A stretch of 48,108 nucleotides of DNA from NCBI GenBank assembly GCA_018971185.1, contig JAGXBH010000014.1, forward strand, positions 1 through 48,108, given 5' to 3'. Below, piece by piece: positions 22,546-31,771 of this stretch. This stretch comes from Acidobacteriota bacterium (GTDB taxonomy: Bacteria; Actinomycetota; Acidimicrobiia; Acidimicrobiales; RAAP-2). The notes below the pieces were generated by a model. That model did not search any database and was not told the DNA's origin. It saw nothing but the letters and a program-made list of their open reading frames with translations. A program made the position numbers and the translations under genes. The stretch's first letter is position 1, and every line of letters starts with the position of its first letter.

Positions 22546-23297
22546 TGCCACTCCTCACCCTGGAACGACGCGGAGCGGGCCCGCCACTCGCGTGGCTGCA
22601 CGGATTCACCCAGACTCGGTCGTCGGCGCGTCAGTTCCGTACCATTCTGACAGGTCGCCACGAGGTCATGACCCTGGACCTACCCGGACACGGCGACGCC
22701 GCGTCGATCAGCGCCTCGTTGCCCGAGATCGCCGCGCTCGTTCTCGACGCCCTTCCCGATGAGCTCTTCGCCCTGGGCGGCTACTCCTTCGGGGGACGCG
22801 TCGCGCTGCACGTGGCCCTGCACGCACCCGCGCGACTCACGGCTCTCGTCGTGCTGGGCGCGTCGCGCGGCATCGCCGACCACGACGAACGCGCCCAGCG
22901 CCTCGCGCGCGACGAGGCTCTCGCGTCGCACCTCGAGGACGTGGGCACCGAGCAGTTCCTACGCGAGTGGCTCGCCCAGCCACTCTTCGCCCGCCTGGGC
23001 CCGCGCAGCGAGCCCGAGAGCCGCAGTCTCGACGCGAGGGGACTGGCCGACAGCCTGCGCCGCGCGGGCACCGGCACTCAGGAGTGGCTGGGCCCGCGCC
23101 TCGCCGATCTCGCCGTCCCGACCCTGGCGCTCGCGGGCGCCGCCGACGTCAAGTTCACCAAAGAGGCCCGCGCCATCGCCGACACCGTGGCGGATGGACA
23201 CTTCGCCACGATCCTCGACGCGGGTCACGCCGCCCACCTCGAGCAGCCCGAGCGGACCGCCGAGGTGATCGAGGGATTCCTCGACGCGCGGAGCTAG
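22545..23297 (+). CDS. menH: SHCHC synthase (MenH), alpha/beta hydrolase
   Basis: 250 residues. The oxyanion segment LHGFTQTRSS, the nucleophile elbow GGYSFGGRVAL with its serine, and the late histidine in DAGHAAHLEQPE complete the triad. Eliminates pyruvate from SEPHCHC, the MenD product. It is on the opposite strand to menD, with abutting starts, and convergent with menA, whose stop shares CTAG with it. A general hydrolase role is less likely given the location. Confidence 0.88.
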   Translation: MPLLTLERRGAGPPLAWLHGFTQTRSSARQFRTILTGRHEVMTLDLPGHGDAASISASLPEIAALVLDALPDELFALGGYSFGGRVALHVALHAPARLTALVVLGASRGIADHDERAQRLARDEALASHLEDVGTEQFLREWLAQPLFARLGPRSEPESRSLDARGLADSLRRAGTGTQEWLGPRLADLAVPTLALAGAADVKFTKEARAIADTVADGHFATILDAGHAAHLEQPERTAEVIEGFLDARS

Positions 23298-24160
23298 CGC
23301 GTGACGTACATCACGAGCGCCGTGGCCGCGCCCACCGTCCACTGCGCGTACGCGGACTGTTTGAGCATGGGCAAGAGCTCTCGTCCGTTCTTGGTCGAGA
23401 ACGCCAACTGCAGCGCGGGGATGTACATGACCAACGCGACGGCCCCGATGAGTGACTCGCCGCCGAGCGCCGCGCCCAGCACGGTACCCATCACCCACAG
23501 CGCGAACAGCCAGGCGCCCCGGCGCCGTCCCAGCCGCGCGGCCAGGGTGTTCTTGCCCGCGGCGCGATCCCCCGCGACGTCGCGGAGGTTGTTCGCCTCG
23601 AGCAGCGCGCACGCCATCGATCCCGTGGCCAGTCCCCACCACCACGCCCCGTGGGGAATCACGCGATGCTGGGCGAAGGCGCTGCCCACGGTGGCGACGA
23701 AGCCGAAATAGGCCATGACGAACAACTCGCCCAGTCCCATGTAGCCGTAGGGCCGAGGCCCACCGGTGTAGAACCAGCCCGCGGCCACGGCGCTGATCCC
23801 CAGGGGGATGAACAACCACGTGGTGCGCAGGCTCAGTACCAGACCCGCGACGGCGGCGAAGGCGAAGAAGACGAACGCCGCGCGCTTCACGGCGAGGGCC
23901 GGCACCAGCCGCGACGCCGTGAGGCGAAAGGGGCCGACACGCTCCTCGTCGGTCCCGCGGACCCCGTCGGAGTAGTCGTTCGCGTAGTTGGTGCCGATCT
24001 GCAGGGCCAGGGCAATCACCAGGCACAAGAAGGTGTTGAGCACGTTGTAGGGGCGAGGGCGCGCGAGGGACGCACCCACCACCACCGGGACCGTCGCGGC
24101 CGGAAGGGTGCGCACGCGGGCGGCCAGGACCCAGCGCTGCAGAGTGCCCGGAGCGCTCAT
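23294..24160 (-). CDS. menA: 1,4-dihydroxy-2-naphthoate polyprenyltransferase
   Basis: 288 residues, eight to nine membrane spans, UbiA superfamily. The two Asp motifs are [16 protein letters not shown] and [18 protein letters not shown]. Attaches the isoprenoid tail in the membrane, giving demethylmenaquinone. The ATG overlaps the menB stop (ATGA). Confidence 0.95.
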   Translation of the reverse strand: MSAPGTLQRWVLAARVRTLPAATVPVVVGASLARPRPYNVLNTFLCLVIALALQIGTNYANDYSDGVRGTDEERVGPFRLTASRLVPALAVKRAAFVFFAFAAVAGLVLSLRTTWLFIPLGISAVAAGWFYTGGPRPYGYMGLGELFVMAYFGFVATVGSAFAQHRVIPHGAWWWGLATGSMACALLEANNLRDVAGDRAAGKNTLAARLGRRRGAWLFALWVMGTVLGAALGGESLIGAVALVMYIPALQLAFSTKNGRELLPMLKQSAYAQWTVGAATALVMYVTR

Positions 24161-25050
24161 GGACGCTTCGGGAAGCGCGAGAAATCCGGGCGCCGGTGCT
24201 CGACGAACGCGTTACGCCCCTCCTGGGCCTCCTCTGACATGTAGAAGAGCATGGTCGCGTCGCCCGCGAGCTGCTGGACGCCCGCGAGTCCGTCCTCGGC
24301 GGCGTTGAAGCCGGCCTTGAGCATGCGTAGCGCCAGCGGTGAGAGCGTCAGGATCTGACGGCACCACGCGACGGTCTCGACCTCGAGTTGGGACAGCGGG
24401 ACCACCGTGTTGACCAGCCCCCACGAGAGGGCCTGGGCCGCGTCGTATTGTCGGCAGAGGAACCACACCTCCTTCGCACGCTTGAGACCGATCGTGTTGG
24501 CCAGTAGCGACGAGCCGTAGCCGCCGTCGAAGGAGCCGACGCGAGGACCGGTCTGTCCGAAGCGCGCGTTGTCGGCCGCGATCGTCAGGTCGCACACCAG
24601 GTGCAGGATATGACCGCCACCGATCGCGTAGCCGGCCACTTGGGCGAGGACCGGCTTGGGCAGACGGCGGATCTGCACCTGCAGGTCGAGGACGTTGAGG
24701 CGCCCGACCCCGCGCCGCGCCACGTCGTCGTCCCCCATGTACCCGTCGTCGCCGCGGATCTTCTGGTCCCCGCCCGAACAGAAGGCGTCCCCACCCGTGC
24801 CGGTCAGGATGATGGCGCCCACCTCGATATCGTCGCGCGCGCGCTCGAAGGCGTCGGACAATTCGAAGAGCGTCTGAGGTCGAAACGCGTTCCTGCGCTC
24901 GGGGCGATTGATGGTGATGCGCGCGATCCCCTCGGCCGATTCGTAGATGATGTCCCCGTAGTCACCCGCCGCCACCCACGACGGGGCGGGCATACGGCGG
25001 AACTCGTCCACGGGGTCGTCGGGGGATCCGGAGATGGTCGTGGTCAACAT
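24157..25050 (-). CDS. menB: 1,4-dihydroxy-2-naphthoyl-CoA synthase
   Basis: 297 residues, crotonase fold. Carries [32 protein letters not shown] and the MenB-specific [17 protein letters not shown] with its conserved Asp/Tyr, ending in the usual [20 protein letters not shown] tail. Closes the naphthoquinone ring of OSB-CoA. TAGGGT exactly 12 bp before the ATG at 25050 suggests a leaderless menB-menA mRNA. Confidence 0.97.
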   Translation of the reverse strand: MLTTTISGSPDDPVDEFRRMPAPSWVAAGDYGDIIYESAEGIARITINRPERRNAFRPQTLFELSDAFERARDDIEVGAIILTGTGGDAFCSGGDQKIRGDDGYMGDDDVARRGVGRLNVLDLQVQIRRLPKPVLAQVAGYAIGGGHILHLVCDLTIAADNARFGQTGPRVGSFDGGYGSSLLANTIGLKRAKEVWFLCRQYDAAQALSWGLVNTVVPLSQLEVETVAWCRQILTLSPLALRMLKAGFNAAEDGLAGVQQLAGDATMLFYMSEEAQEGRNAFVEHRRPDFSRFPKRP

Positions 25051-25056
25051 GCGACA

Positions 25057-25062
25057 ACCCTA
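25057..25062 (-). promoter_or_regulatory. Candidate -10 box for leaderless menB-menA
   Basis: TAGGGT, 12 bp before the ATG at 25050. Confidence 0.5.
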
Positions 25063-25135
25063 CCGCCCGGTCTCGCGCGGGCCCGCGTCCTCGCCCTCGC
25101 GATGGTCCGCGTGCCGAACGGGGCTCATCGGGACC

Positions 25136-25141
25136 TAAGGT
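25136..25141 (+). promoter_or_regulatory. Candidate -10 box for leaderless menE
   Basis: TAAGGT, 12 bp before the GTG at 25148. Confidence 0.5.
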
Positions 25142-25147
25142 TCCTTC

Positions 25148-26257
25148 GTGGCATCGCTCATCGCCCTGGACTTCGCACTCGGCCCCGACCTCGAGTACGC
25201 GTTGCGCGACTGCGCCGAGGGCGGCCGAGCCGTGTGCGTCCTCGACCAACGAGTCTCGGCCGCGCGTCGCGCCGAGGACCTCGCGGCCCTGGGCGCGACG
25301 CACCTTCGCGACCGCTTCGGCGTCAGTGCCCTTGAGGGAGGGCGCGAGGTCGATGACGAGGTGGGCCTGGTCATGCTGACGTCGGGATCGAGTGGAGCGC
25401 CCAAGGCGGTGGAGCACACGTGGTCCTCTCTGCAGGCGAGCGCACGGATCACCCAGGAGTCGCTGGTGCGTGCGACGCAACCGGTCTGGTACCCGTGTCT
25501 CCCCGCCAACCACATCGGTGGACTCGCCGTGATCCTGCGCGCCATCTGGGGCGGCGCTCGACTGCTGTGGGGCGACCCTGAGGACATCTCGAGCGCCCCC
25601 CGTCACGGAGCGACCCACGTCGCCCTCGTCCGAGCCCAACTGGCGCGACACGACGTCCGCGGCTTCGATGCGGTCCTGCTGGGCGGCGCGCGGCCGCCGG
25701 GCGAGCTCGCCGAGAACGTCATCGCCACCTGGGGCATGACCGAGACCGGCTCGGGGGTGGTCTATAACGGCCGCCCCCTTCGCGACGTGGAGGTACGCGC
25801 CGTCGACGGACAGATCTGCGTGCGCAGCCCGACGCTGTTTCGCTCGTATCGCGACGCGGCGCGGCCGCGCATCACCGGACCCGACGGCCTCGACGACTGG
25901 TTCCCCACTGGTGACGCCGGTGAGGTGAACGATGGCCTCGTGCGCGTACGGGGCCGCCTCGGCTACGTCATCAACACGGGAGGTGAGAAGGTCTGGCCCG
26001 AGGACCTCGAAGCGGTCCTCGCCACCGTCGACGGGGTGCGCGACGTCGCGGTCACCGCCGAGGACGACCCCGAGTGGGGCCAACGGATCATCGCCCTCGT
26101 CGTTAGCCCACAGGGTGCCCGTGACGACGAAATACGCCGTGTCGCCGAGGAGCGCATCGGCCCCTGGGCCAAGCCCAAGGAGGTTCGCTACGTCGATGAA
26201 ATACCGCGCACGACCAACGGCAAGGTCCGCCGCGGCGCGCTGGCGCCACGTCCTTAG
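25148..26257 (+). CDS. menE: o-Succinylbenzoate-CoA ligase, short form
   Basis: 369 residues, ANL superfamily, short like actinobacterial MenE (other family members exceed 480). ATP loop LTSGSSGAPKAVEHTW, A5-type TWGMTETGSG, GDAGEV with hinge KVWPEDLEA, and the C-terminal catalytic lysine in RTTNGKVRRG are present. Activates OSB with CoA before MenB. GTG start 12 bp after TAAGGT. Surrounded by men genes, which fixes the substrate. No menC or menF lies in the window. Confidence 0.92.
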   Translation: MASLIALDFALGPDLEYALRDCAEGGRAVCVLDQRVSAARRAEDLAALGATHLRDRFGVSALEGGREVDDEVGLVMLTSGSSGAPKAVEHTWSSLQASARITQESLVRATQPVWYPCLPANHIGGLAVILRAIWGGARLLWGDPEDISSAPRHGATHVALVRAQLARHDVRGFDAVLLGGARPPGELAENVIATWGMTETGSGVVYNGRPLRDVEVRAVDGQICVRSPTLFRSYRDAARPRITGPDGLDDWFPTGDAGEVNDGLVRVRGRLGYVINTGGEKVWPEDLEAVLATVDGVRDVAVTAEDDPEWGQRIIALVVSPQGARDDEIRRVAEERIGPWAKPKEVRYVDEIPRTTNGKVRRGALAPRP

Positions 26258-26299
26258 GCGCCGTCGCAGCGGTCGCCTCGCGACCTTCGCGACGTGGAG

Positions 26300-27574
26300 C
26301 TACTTAACGATGGTGCTGCCGCGACGCGCGAGCGAGTCGATGGTCACCGCGGCCAAGAGCACCAACGCCGTGGCGATGTACTGCTGTGCGGAGCCGAACT
26401 GCAGAAGCGCCAGCCCGTTGTAGATGGTGGCGATCACGAAGCCACCGATGAGCGCGTGCATCATCTTGCCGCGTCCCCCGAAGAGGCTGGTGCCGCCGAT
26501 GACCGCCGAGGCTACGGCGTACAGCACGAGCGTGCCACCCTGGATACCGTCGGAGATGCCGTTGAGTTGCGAGACGTAGACGAGACCCGCGATCCCCGAG
26601 GTGAGCCCGGTCAGGACGAAGGCCAGCATGCGATAGCGATCCACCGCGATGCCGGCGCGTCGCGCGGCCTCGGCGTTGCCGCCGATCGCGTAGAGATAGC
26701 GTCCGGGCTTGGTCTTGTTCAAGATGAACGTGCTCGCGGCGAGGATCACGCCGACCACCACGATGGCGTAGGGCATGCCGTTGAGCTTGGTGAAGGTGCC
26801 GCGGTTGGAGTTGAACACCCAGCCCGCGAGGACGCCCGCGACCAACATGCCGCCGACCTTCATTCCCAGGATCAAGGTGGGCTGGGACTCCAAGTTCTGC
26901 GCTGAGCGACGCGCATTCTTTCGAATCATGTTGAAGGACATGATCGCGACGGTCCCGACGATGAAGATCCACGTGAACAAGGGCGTGAGGTTCCCGTAGA
27001 CGATGTTGTAGAGCACCGTCTCGTGCACCGAGATGGTGCCACCAGTGCCCTGGGAGTCCACCACCCAGATCAGCGCGCCCTGCAGTCCGAATTGTCCCGC
27101 CAGCGTCACGATGAACGACGGCAGCCGTAGTCCGATGACCAGGAGACCCCAGAGCGCCCCCACCGCCACGGACACGAGCAGCGCGGTGCTGAGCGCGGCG
27201 TACCACGGCCAGTGGAACTGCAGGTCCACCAAGATGACCGCGACCGCGCCCCCCAGACCGGCGGTGAAGCCCGCCGACAGGTCGATCTCTCCGAGCAGGA
27301 GCAGCCAGACTTCGGCCATACCCAAGATCACGAAGATCGACGCCTGGATCGCGAGGTTGGTCAGGTTCCCCACCGAGAGGAACGCCGACGACCGCGTCTC
27401 GAAGTAGATGCCCATGACGAACAGACCGATGACAATCGGAATCATTCCGCTGTCGCCGCGACGGAAACGCGTCATCATCAGTGCGATGACGTTGTTGGAC
27501 GCGGACTTGCCCGCCGGGTGCGAGGCGCCTTCGTCCACGGAGGACTGAGTCTCGGAGACTTTCTCGGTAGTCAA
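26300..27574 (-). CDS. Sugar ABC transporter permease, XylH type
   Basis: 424 residues, about 10-12 spans, in the BPD_transp_2 family; length and the motifs GEIDLSAGFTAGLGGA and GGNAEAARRAGI match xylose-type permeases rather than the shorter ribose type. Forms the membrane channel with the ATPase at 27589. The TTG start has AAAGG upstream. Last gene of the unit binding protein - ATPase - permease. The exact sugar cannot be told from sequence. Confidence 0.88.
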   Translation of the reverse strand: MTTEKVSETQSSVDEGASHPAGKSASNNVIALMMTRFRRGDSGMIPIVIGLFVMGIYFETRSSAFLSVGNLTNLAIQASIFVILGMAEVWLLLLGEIDLSAGFTAGLGGAVAVILVDLQFHWPWYAALSTALLVSVAVGALWGLLVIGLRLPSFIVTLAGQFGLQGALIWVVDSQGTGGTISVHETVLYNIVYGNLTPLFTWIFIVGTVAIMSFNMIRKNARRSAQNLESQPTLILGMKVGGMLVAGVLAGWVFNSNRGTFTKLNGMPYAIVVVGVILAASTFILNKTKPGRYLYAIGGNAEAARRAGIAVDRYRMLAFVLTGLTSGIAGLVYVSQLNGISDGIQGGTLVLYAVASAVIGGTSLFGGRGKMMHALIGGFVIATIYNGLALLQFGSAQQYIATALVLLAAVTIDSLARRGSTIVK

Positions 27575-27588
27575 GGGGACAGAACCTT

Positions 27589-28437
27589 TCAGTTCGAAGA
27601 AGCGAGCGACGAGGGGACGCGATCGGACCTACCGGTCGTGATCATCTCCACTGCGCTATTGCGATCGTAGTTGGCGATGGGTCCGTGGCTCACCAGGTTG
27701 CCGAGGTACATGACGGCGATCCGGTCGGCGACGGCGAAGACGTCATTGAGGTTGTGCGAGATGACGATCACGGCGATGCCGCGCCCCGACAGGGTACGGA
27801 TGAGATCGAGCACCTGGGCGGTCTGCGAGACGCCGAGTGCCGCCGTGGGCTCGTCGAGGATGACGAGCTCGGACTCGCGCATCACCGCGCGCGCGACGGC
27901 CACGGCCTGACGCTGACCACCGGAGAGCGACCCGACGACCTGGCGCACCGACTTCACCGTCGACACCGACAGATCCTTGAGCGTCTTCTTGGTGGCGAGC
28001 TCCATCGTGATCTCGTCGAGGACCCCGACCTTGGTCTCCTCTCGACCGAGGTACATGTTCTCGACGATGTCCAGGTTGTCGCAGAGCGCGAGGTCCTGGT
28101 ACACCGTGGCGATGCCGAGATGAGCGGCGTCGCGCGGGGTGTGGATGTGTACTTCCTTGCCCTTCCAGTACACCGAGCCGCTCGTGGGGGCCCAGATACC
28201 GGCGACGGTCTTGATCAACGTGGACTTTCCCGCGCCGTTGTCACCGATCAACGCGGTGACCTGGCCCGCGGGCACGTCGAGGTCGACGTGCTGGAGAGCC
28301 TGCACGGCACCAAAACTCTTGGTGATGCCGCGCAGGCTCAGCAACATCGACGCTGAGGGCGCCACCCCCGAGCCCGCGGGCTCAGTTGGTCCGACTTCGG
28401 ATCCGGTGTGGCCGTTGTTCTCGGGGGTGTCGTCCAT
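27589..28437 (-). CDS. Sugar ABC transporter ATP-binding protein, single NBD
   Basis: 282 residues with one nucleotide-binding domain: Walker A GDNGAGKSTLIK, Q-loop VYQDLALCDN, signature LSGGQRQAVAVA, Walker B ELVILDEP, H-loop VISHNL. The XylG/RbsA norm is a ~500-residue double NBD, so this is the single-domain (FrcA-like) type and must work as a dimer. A 30-residue polar N-terminal extension precedes the NBD; a start at about residue 31 is possible as no clear ribosome site precedes 28437. Confidence 0.9.
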   Translation of the reverse strand: MDDTPENNGHTGSEVGPTEPAGSGVAPSASMLLSLRGITKSFGAVQALQHVDLDVPAGQVTALIGDNGAGKSTLIKTVAGIWAPTSGSVYWKGKEVHIHTPRDAAHLGIATVYQDLALCDNLDIVENMYLGREETKVGVLDEITMELATKKTLKDLSVSTVKSVRQVVGSLSGGQRQAVAVARAVMRESELVILDEPTAALGVSQTAQVLDLIRTLSGRGIAVIVISHNLNDVFAVADRIAVMYLGNLVSHGPIANYDRNSAVEMITTGRSDRVPSSLASSN

Positions 28438-28446
28438 CAGCGATGA

Positions 28447-29658
28447 CTACTTGATGCCGTACGTCTTGCAGTCCGCGGCGAAGCTGGGCTGCGTCGAGCC
28501 AGCCACCGTCGGGCTCTGCGAGGTGCACAGGGCCTTGGCCGAGATGACCTTGTCCTTGATCACCGTCTTCTCGACGCTCGCGGCGGTCACCCAGGTCGGG
28601 GTCAGCAGGACCGACGGAACCTTCTTCAGGCTCGCGATCGTCGCGCTGGAGTCCGTGGCCGTACCGTTGGCGAGACCGGCGGGAACCTTGATGCCCGCGC
28701 GCAGGTAGATCGCCAGAGCGGCGGCCGCCTGAGCCTCAAGCCAGATCGGCTTGTACACGGTGCCACACTGGTAGCCCGAGATGATGTTCTGGAAGCCGGT
28801 GAGCGTCGCGTCCTGGCCCGTGAAGGGGATCTTCTTGGGGCTCAGGCCCTTGCTCTGCAAGTACGCGATGATCGGAGCGGCGTTCTCGTCGTTCGGCGTC
28901 AGCACCGCGTTGATGGCCGGGTTGGCGGTGTAGGCACCCTGGAAGTCGGTGAGCGCAACGCTCGGAGTCCAGGTACCCGTTCCCTCCGGGATCAGCTTGT
29001 AGCTGCTCTGCTTGGCCAAGACGGCGTTGTAGCCCTGGGCGAACAGCGTCGCGTTGTTGTCGGTCGGCGCACCCTTCATGACGTACACGGTCGGGTTGGC
29101 AACACCCCAGGCCGACACGCACGACACGAGACCCTGACCGATCAGGGAGCCCACGGTCACGTTGTTGAAGCTGACGTAGTAGCTACGAGCGCCACCCAAG
29201 GTCAGGCGGTCGTAGTCGATCACCTTGACGCCGCGAGCCTTCGCGTAGGCCTCGATGATGGCACCAGTGGTCGAGTCCAGCGGGTCCAGTACGAGGACCT
29301 TGGCGCCCTTGGCGATGTCCGCCTGGGCGTCGGTGTACTGGGTCTGGGGGTTGCCCTGGGCATTCTGCACGACGTACTGCTTCGTGGTGAGGCCGGCGGT
29401 CTTGAACGCCATCTTGAGGTAGGGCGCGTCGAACTCGGTGTAACGAGTCGAGGACACGGTGTCCGGGAGAATGACGGCGATCATGCCGCTTCCCTTAGCC
29501 ACAACGCTCTTGAGGTACTTCATGGTGCTAAAGCTCGTGTTGAACGTCTTGTCCGACACGGTGGGCGTGGCGGCACTACTCACGGCGGGCAACATGGCGG
29601 CAGCGATGCTACCCACCAGGGTGACCGACGCAAGAATCCTTGCATTCTTAAAATTCAT
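28447..29658 (-). CDS. Sugar-binding periplasmic protein, XylF-like
   Basis: 403 residues from MNFKNARI. A signal peptide (cleavage near SSAA, about residue 30) precedes a type-1 periplasmic-binding fold. LVLDPLDSTTGAIIEAY, VIDYDRL, VSFNNVTVG and TGQDATLTGFQNI resemble xylose/multiple-sugar binders. It lacks a lipobox cysteine, unusual for a Gram-positive binding protein, though signal-anchor retention is possible. First gene of its unit; the upstream region holds two operator-like palindromes. Confidence 0.9.
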   Translation of the reverse strand: MNFKNARILASVTLVGSIAAAMLPAVSSAATPTVSDKTFNTSFSTMKYLKSVVAKGSGMIAVILPDTVSSTRYTEFDAPYLKMAFKTAGLTTKQYVVQNAQGNPQTQYTDAQADIAKGAKVLVLDPLDSTTGAIIEAYAKARGVKVIDYDRLTLGGARSYYVSFNNVTVGSLIGQGLVSCVSAWGVANPTVYVMKGAPTDNNATLFAQGYNAVLAKQSSYKLIPEGTGTWTPSVALTDFQGAYTANPAINAVLTPNDENAAPIIAYLQSKGLSPKKIPFTGQDATLTGFQNIISGYQCGTVYKPIWLEAQAAAALAIYLRAGIKVPAGLANGTATDSSATIASLKKVPSVLLTPTWVTAASVEKTVIKDKVISAKALCTSQSPTVAGSTQPSFAADCKTYGIK

Positions 29659-29675
29659 CTCCCCAACTCTTTTCT

Positions 29676-29691
29676 GGCACCCTAGGGCGCC
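29676..29691. repeat. 16-bp palindrome in the leader of the XylF-like gene
   Basis: GGCACCCTAGGGCGCC, 7 of 8 base pairs complementary, ending 18 bp upstream of the ATG at 29658. Could be an operator or mRNA hairpin. Confidence 0.35.
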
Positions 29692-29767
29692 TCTCGGTTT
29701 TCGGCACAACAAGCTCCGTCACGCTGTCGCGTTACGGCATTGAGAACATAACACCAAACACACCAAT

Positions 29768-29785
29768 GTGAACGCACGGTTTCAC
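29768..29785. promoter_or_regulatory. Palindrome GTGAA-N8-TTCAC upstream of the XylF-like operon
   Basis: Five-base perfect arms spaced by eight, inside a low-GC intergenic stretch (29659-29873). On the reverse strand it lies just upstream of a TATGTT that could serve as a -10. Candidate regulator site of unknown owner. Confidence 0.35.
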
Positions 29786-29796
29786 GCGATTGTCAC

Positions 29797-29810
29797 TTGT
29801 ATCGTTTCAA
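29797..29810. promoter_or_regulatory. LacI-type imperfect palindrome upstream of the XylF-like operon
   Basis: TTGTATC|GTTTCAA: five of seven positions match across a central CG, the usual layout of LacI-family operators. It differs from the AACGTTGTCTC sites at 32840, 33019 and 34081, so it may belong to another regulator. Confidence 0.35.
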
Positions 29811-29873
29811 AAAATCACACAAAATTTCATTACTCCGAGGAAAAATTACTGAGGGGTAACCCGCGGCGATGGA

Positions 29874-30632
29874 TCAGGTATTGAGACCGGTGATGGTCCC
29901 GAGCAGACTCTCGACCGTATAATCCGTGGTCAAGGAGTCCCTGACCACCCGGCCCAGGCGTAGCACGATGATCCGGTCCGTCACCTCGAGCACGTGAGGC
30001 AGCGTGTGCGAGATGAACAGGACGCATATTCCTTGTTCGCGAGCGGCGCGTATGACCTTTAGCACTTCTTGGGACTGACGCGCGCCGAGGTGGTTCGTCG
30101 GCTCGTCGAGGATGATGACGTGCTTGGCCCACATGACCGCGCGTCCGATGGCGACCGCCTGGCGCTGACCGCCGGACAACTGCGACACCGTGCGCTTCGA
30201 GGGTGGAACCGTGATGCCCACCTTGTCAAGTTCCACCAGCGCGCGACGCTCCATCGCGCGCTGGTCCAAGAACCCCAGTCGGCCCAGCGGGCCCCGTCGC
30301 TTCACCTCACGGCCGAGGAAGATGTTCGCGCCGATGGTCAGGTCGGGCGCCAGGCCCGAATCCTGGTACAGGGTCTCGATTCCCGCGGCCATCGAGTCGT
30401 GGGGGGATTTCCAGTGGCGCTGCACGCCGTCCACGAAGATCTCCCCCTCGTCGGGCGAGTGGACGCCCGAGATGGTCTTGATCAGCGACGACTTGCCCGC
30501 GCCGTTGTCGCCCACGAGTCCGATCACCTCGCCCGCGTATGCCTTGAAGCTCACGTCGGAGAGCGCGCGAACGGACCCGTAGGACTTTGAGATGTGACGG
30601 AGCTCGAGGATGGGTTCCTTCTCGGACGACAT
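29874..30632 (-). CDS. Second sugar ABC transporter ATP-binding protein, single NBD
   Basis: 252 residues, one NBD: Walker A GDNGAGKSSLIK, Q-loop LYQDSGL, signature LSGGQRQAVAIG, Walker B HVIILDEP, H-loop FISHTL. The D-loop reads NHLGARQ. Single rather than tandem domain, as in its neighbour at 27589. The ATG shares a base with the permease stop (TGATG), so translation is coupled. Third gene of the unit binding protein - permease - ATPase. Confidence 0.9.
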   Translation of the reverse strand: MSSEKEPILELRHISKSYGSVRALSDVSFKAYAGEVIGLVGDNGAGKSSLIKTISGVHSPDEGEIFVDGVQRHWKSPHDSMAAGIETLYQDSGLAPDLTIGANIFLGREVKRRGPLGRLGFLDQRAMERRALVELDKVGITVPPSKRTVSQLSGGQRQAVAIGRAVMWAKHVIILDEPTNHLGARQSQEVLKVIRAAREQGICVLFISHTLPHVLEVTDRIIVLRLGRVVRDSLTTDYTVESLLGTITGLNT

Positions 30633-31657
30633 CAGCGTTTCCTCGTTCCCGGACTCACGGTCTGGAGTATCGCGGCGACCGCGATGAAGCCCGCCACCAC
30701 CACCTGATTCCAATACGTGCTCACGTTGATGAAGACCAGGCCGTCGGTGACCACCGTCAAGATCGCCACGCCCAAGATGGTGCCCGAGATGAGACCCACG
30801 CCGCCCACGAGGCTGGCCCCGCCGATGACGACCGCGGCGATCGCCTCGAGCTCGGTGCCGATGCCCGTCTGGGGCGCTCCGCCCCCGATGCGGATGTAGA
30901 AGAACATCCCCGTGAGACCCGCGAGCATGCCCGACATGACGTACACCGAGGCCACGTGGCGATTCACGTTGATACCGGCCGCGCGCGCGGCGAACGGATT
31001 GGACCCGATGGCGTAGTTGTAGCGCCCGTAACTGGTGAAGTGCAGCACCAGCCCCAGCACGCCCACGATCACCAGGACGATAAGAGCCTGCCAGGTGAAG
31101 ATCCAAAAGCCCGTGGAGCTCCAGGTCGCCGCGACCGGGTCGTAGCCGATCTGGGCCCCCTGGGAGAAGAACAGGGCCAGGCCCGCGCCCGCGCTCAGCG
31201 TCACCAGGGTCGCGACGAAGGGCACCAGGTTGGCCTTGGTGATGAGCACCGCGTTCAGTGCCCCCACGACACCACCGACCCCGGTGCACACGATCGTCCC
31301 CACCAGGAGTGAGGGCAACTCGCCGAAGTGGTGACTCTGCAGATGCACGATGGCCTGCGCGCCGATGACGCCCGAGACGGCGATGGTCGAGCCCACCGAG
31401 AGGTCGATGCCCCCCGACACGATCACGAAGAGCTCGGCGACAGCGACGAGCGCCGCCGCCGACAGGTCGACGACGAGGTTCTGGAACTCGGCGACCGAGA
31501 AGAACCGCCCGTTGTGCACGTCGAAGTAGACCATCACCGCCACCAGCACCAGGAGCAGGATGAACTGTTGGTTGGCGAAGAGGCCAAGGACGCGGCGAAG
31601 CGGTGACGTCACCACTGGCTCTTCCGCGCTCCCCACGGGTGTCTGCACAGTTGACAC
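30632..31657 (-). CDS. Sugar ABC transporter permease, RbsC type
   Basis: 341 residues, about nine spans. The family signature SGGIDLSVGSTIAVSGVIGA and the cytosolic coupling-helix region GSNPFAARAAGINV are present. The GTG start has AAGGGAG upstream. It follows the binding-protein gene after a 114-bp spacer with a strong hairpin. Substrate undetermined. Confidence 0.9.
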   Translation of the reverse strand: MSTVQTPVGSAEEPVVTSPLRRVLGLFANQQFILLLVLVAVMVYFDVHNGRFFSVAEFQNLVVDLSAAALVAVAELFVIVSGGIDLSVGSTIAVSGVIGAQAIVHLQSHHFGELPSLLVGTIVCTGVGGVVGALNAVLITKANLVPFVATLVTLSAGAGLALFFSQGAQIGYDPVAATWSSTGFWIFTWQALIVLVIVGVLGLVLHFTSYGRYNYAIGSNPFAARAAGINVNRHVASVYVMSGMLAGLTGMFFYIRIGGGAPQTGIGTELEAIAAVVIGGASLVGGVGLISGTILGVAILTVVTDGLVFINVSTYWNQVVVAGFIAVAAILQTVSPGTRKR

Positions 31658-31726
31658 GGCACTCCCTTAGGACGGCATCACACTACTGATGCGCTCAGAA
31701 TTAAGGTACAGCACGACACGGCGAAT

Positions 31727-31754
31727 CCCCCGGACGCCCTGGGGCGTCCGGGGG
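31727..31754 (-). terminator. Intra-operon 13-bp perfect hairpin
   Basis: CCCCCGGACGCCC and its exact complement, separated by two bases, between the binding-protein stop (31772) and the permease start (31657). No T-run follows, so it is more likely a partial terminator or 3'-end stabiliser letting the binding protein be made in excess, as known for sugar ABC operons. Confidence 0.6.
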
Positions 31755-31771
31755 ACCGCCTCAGTGGACGA

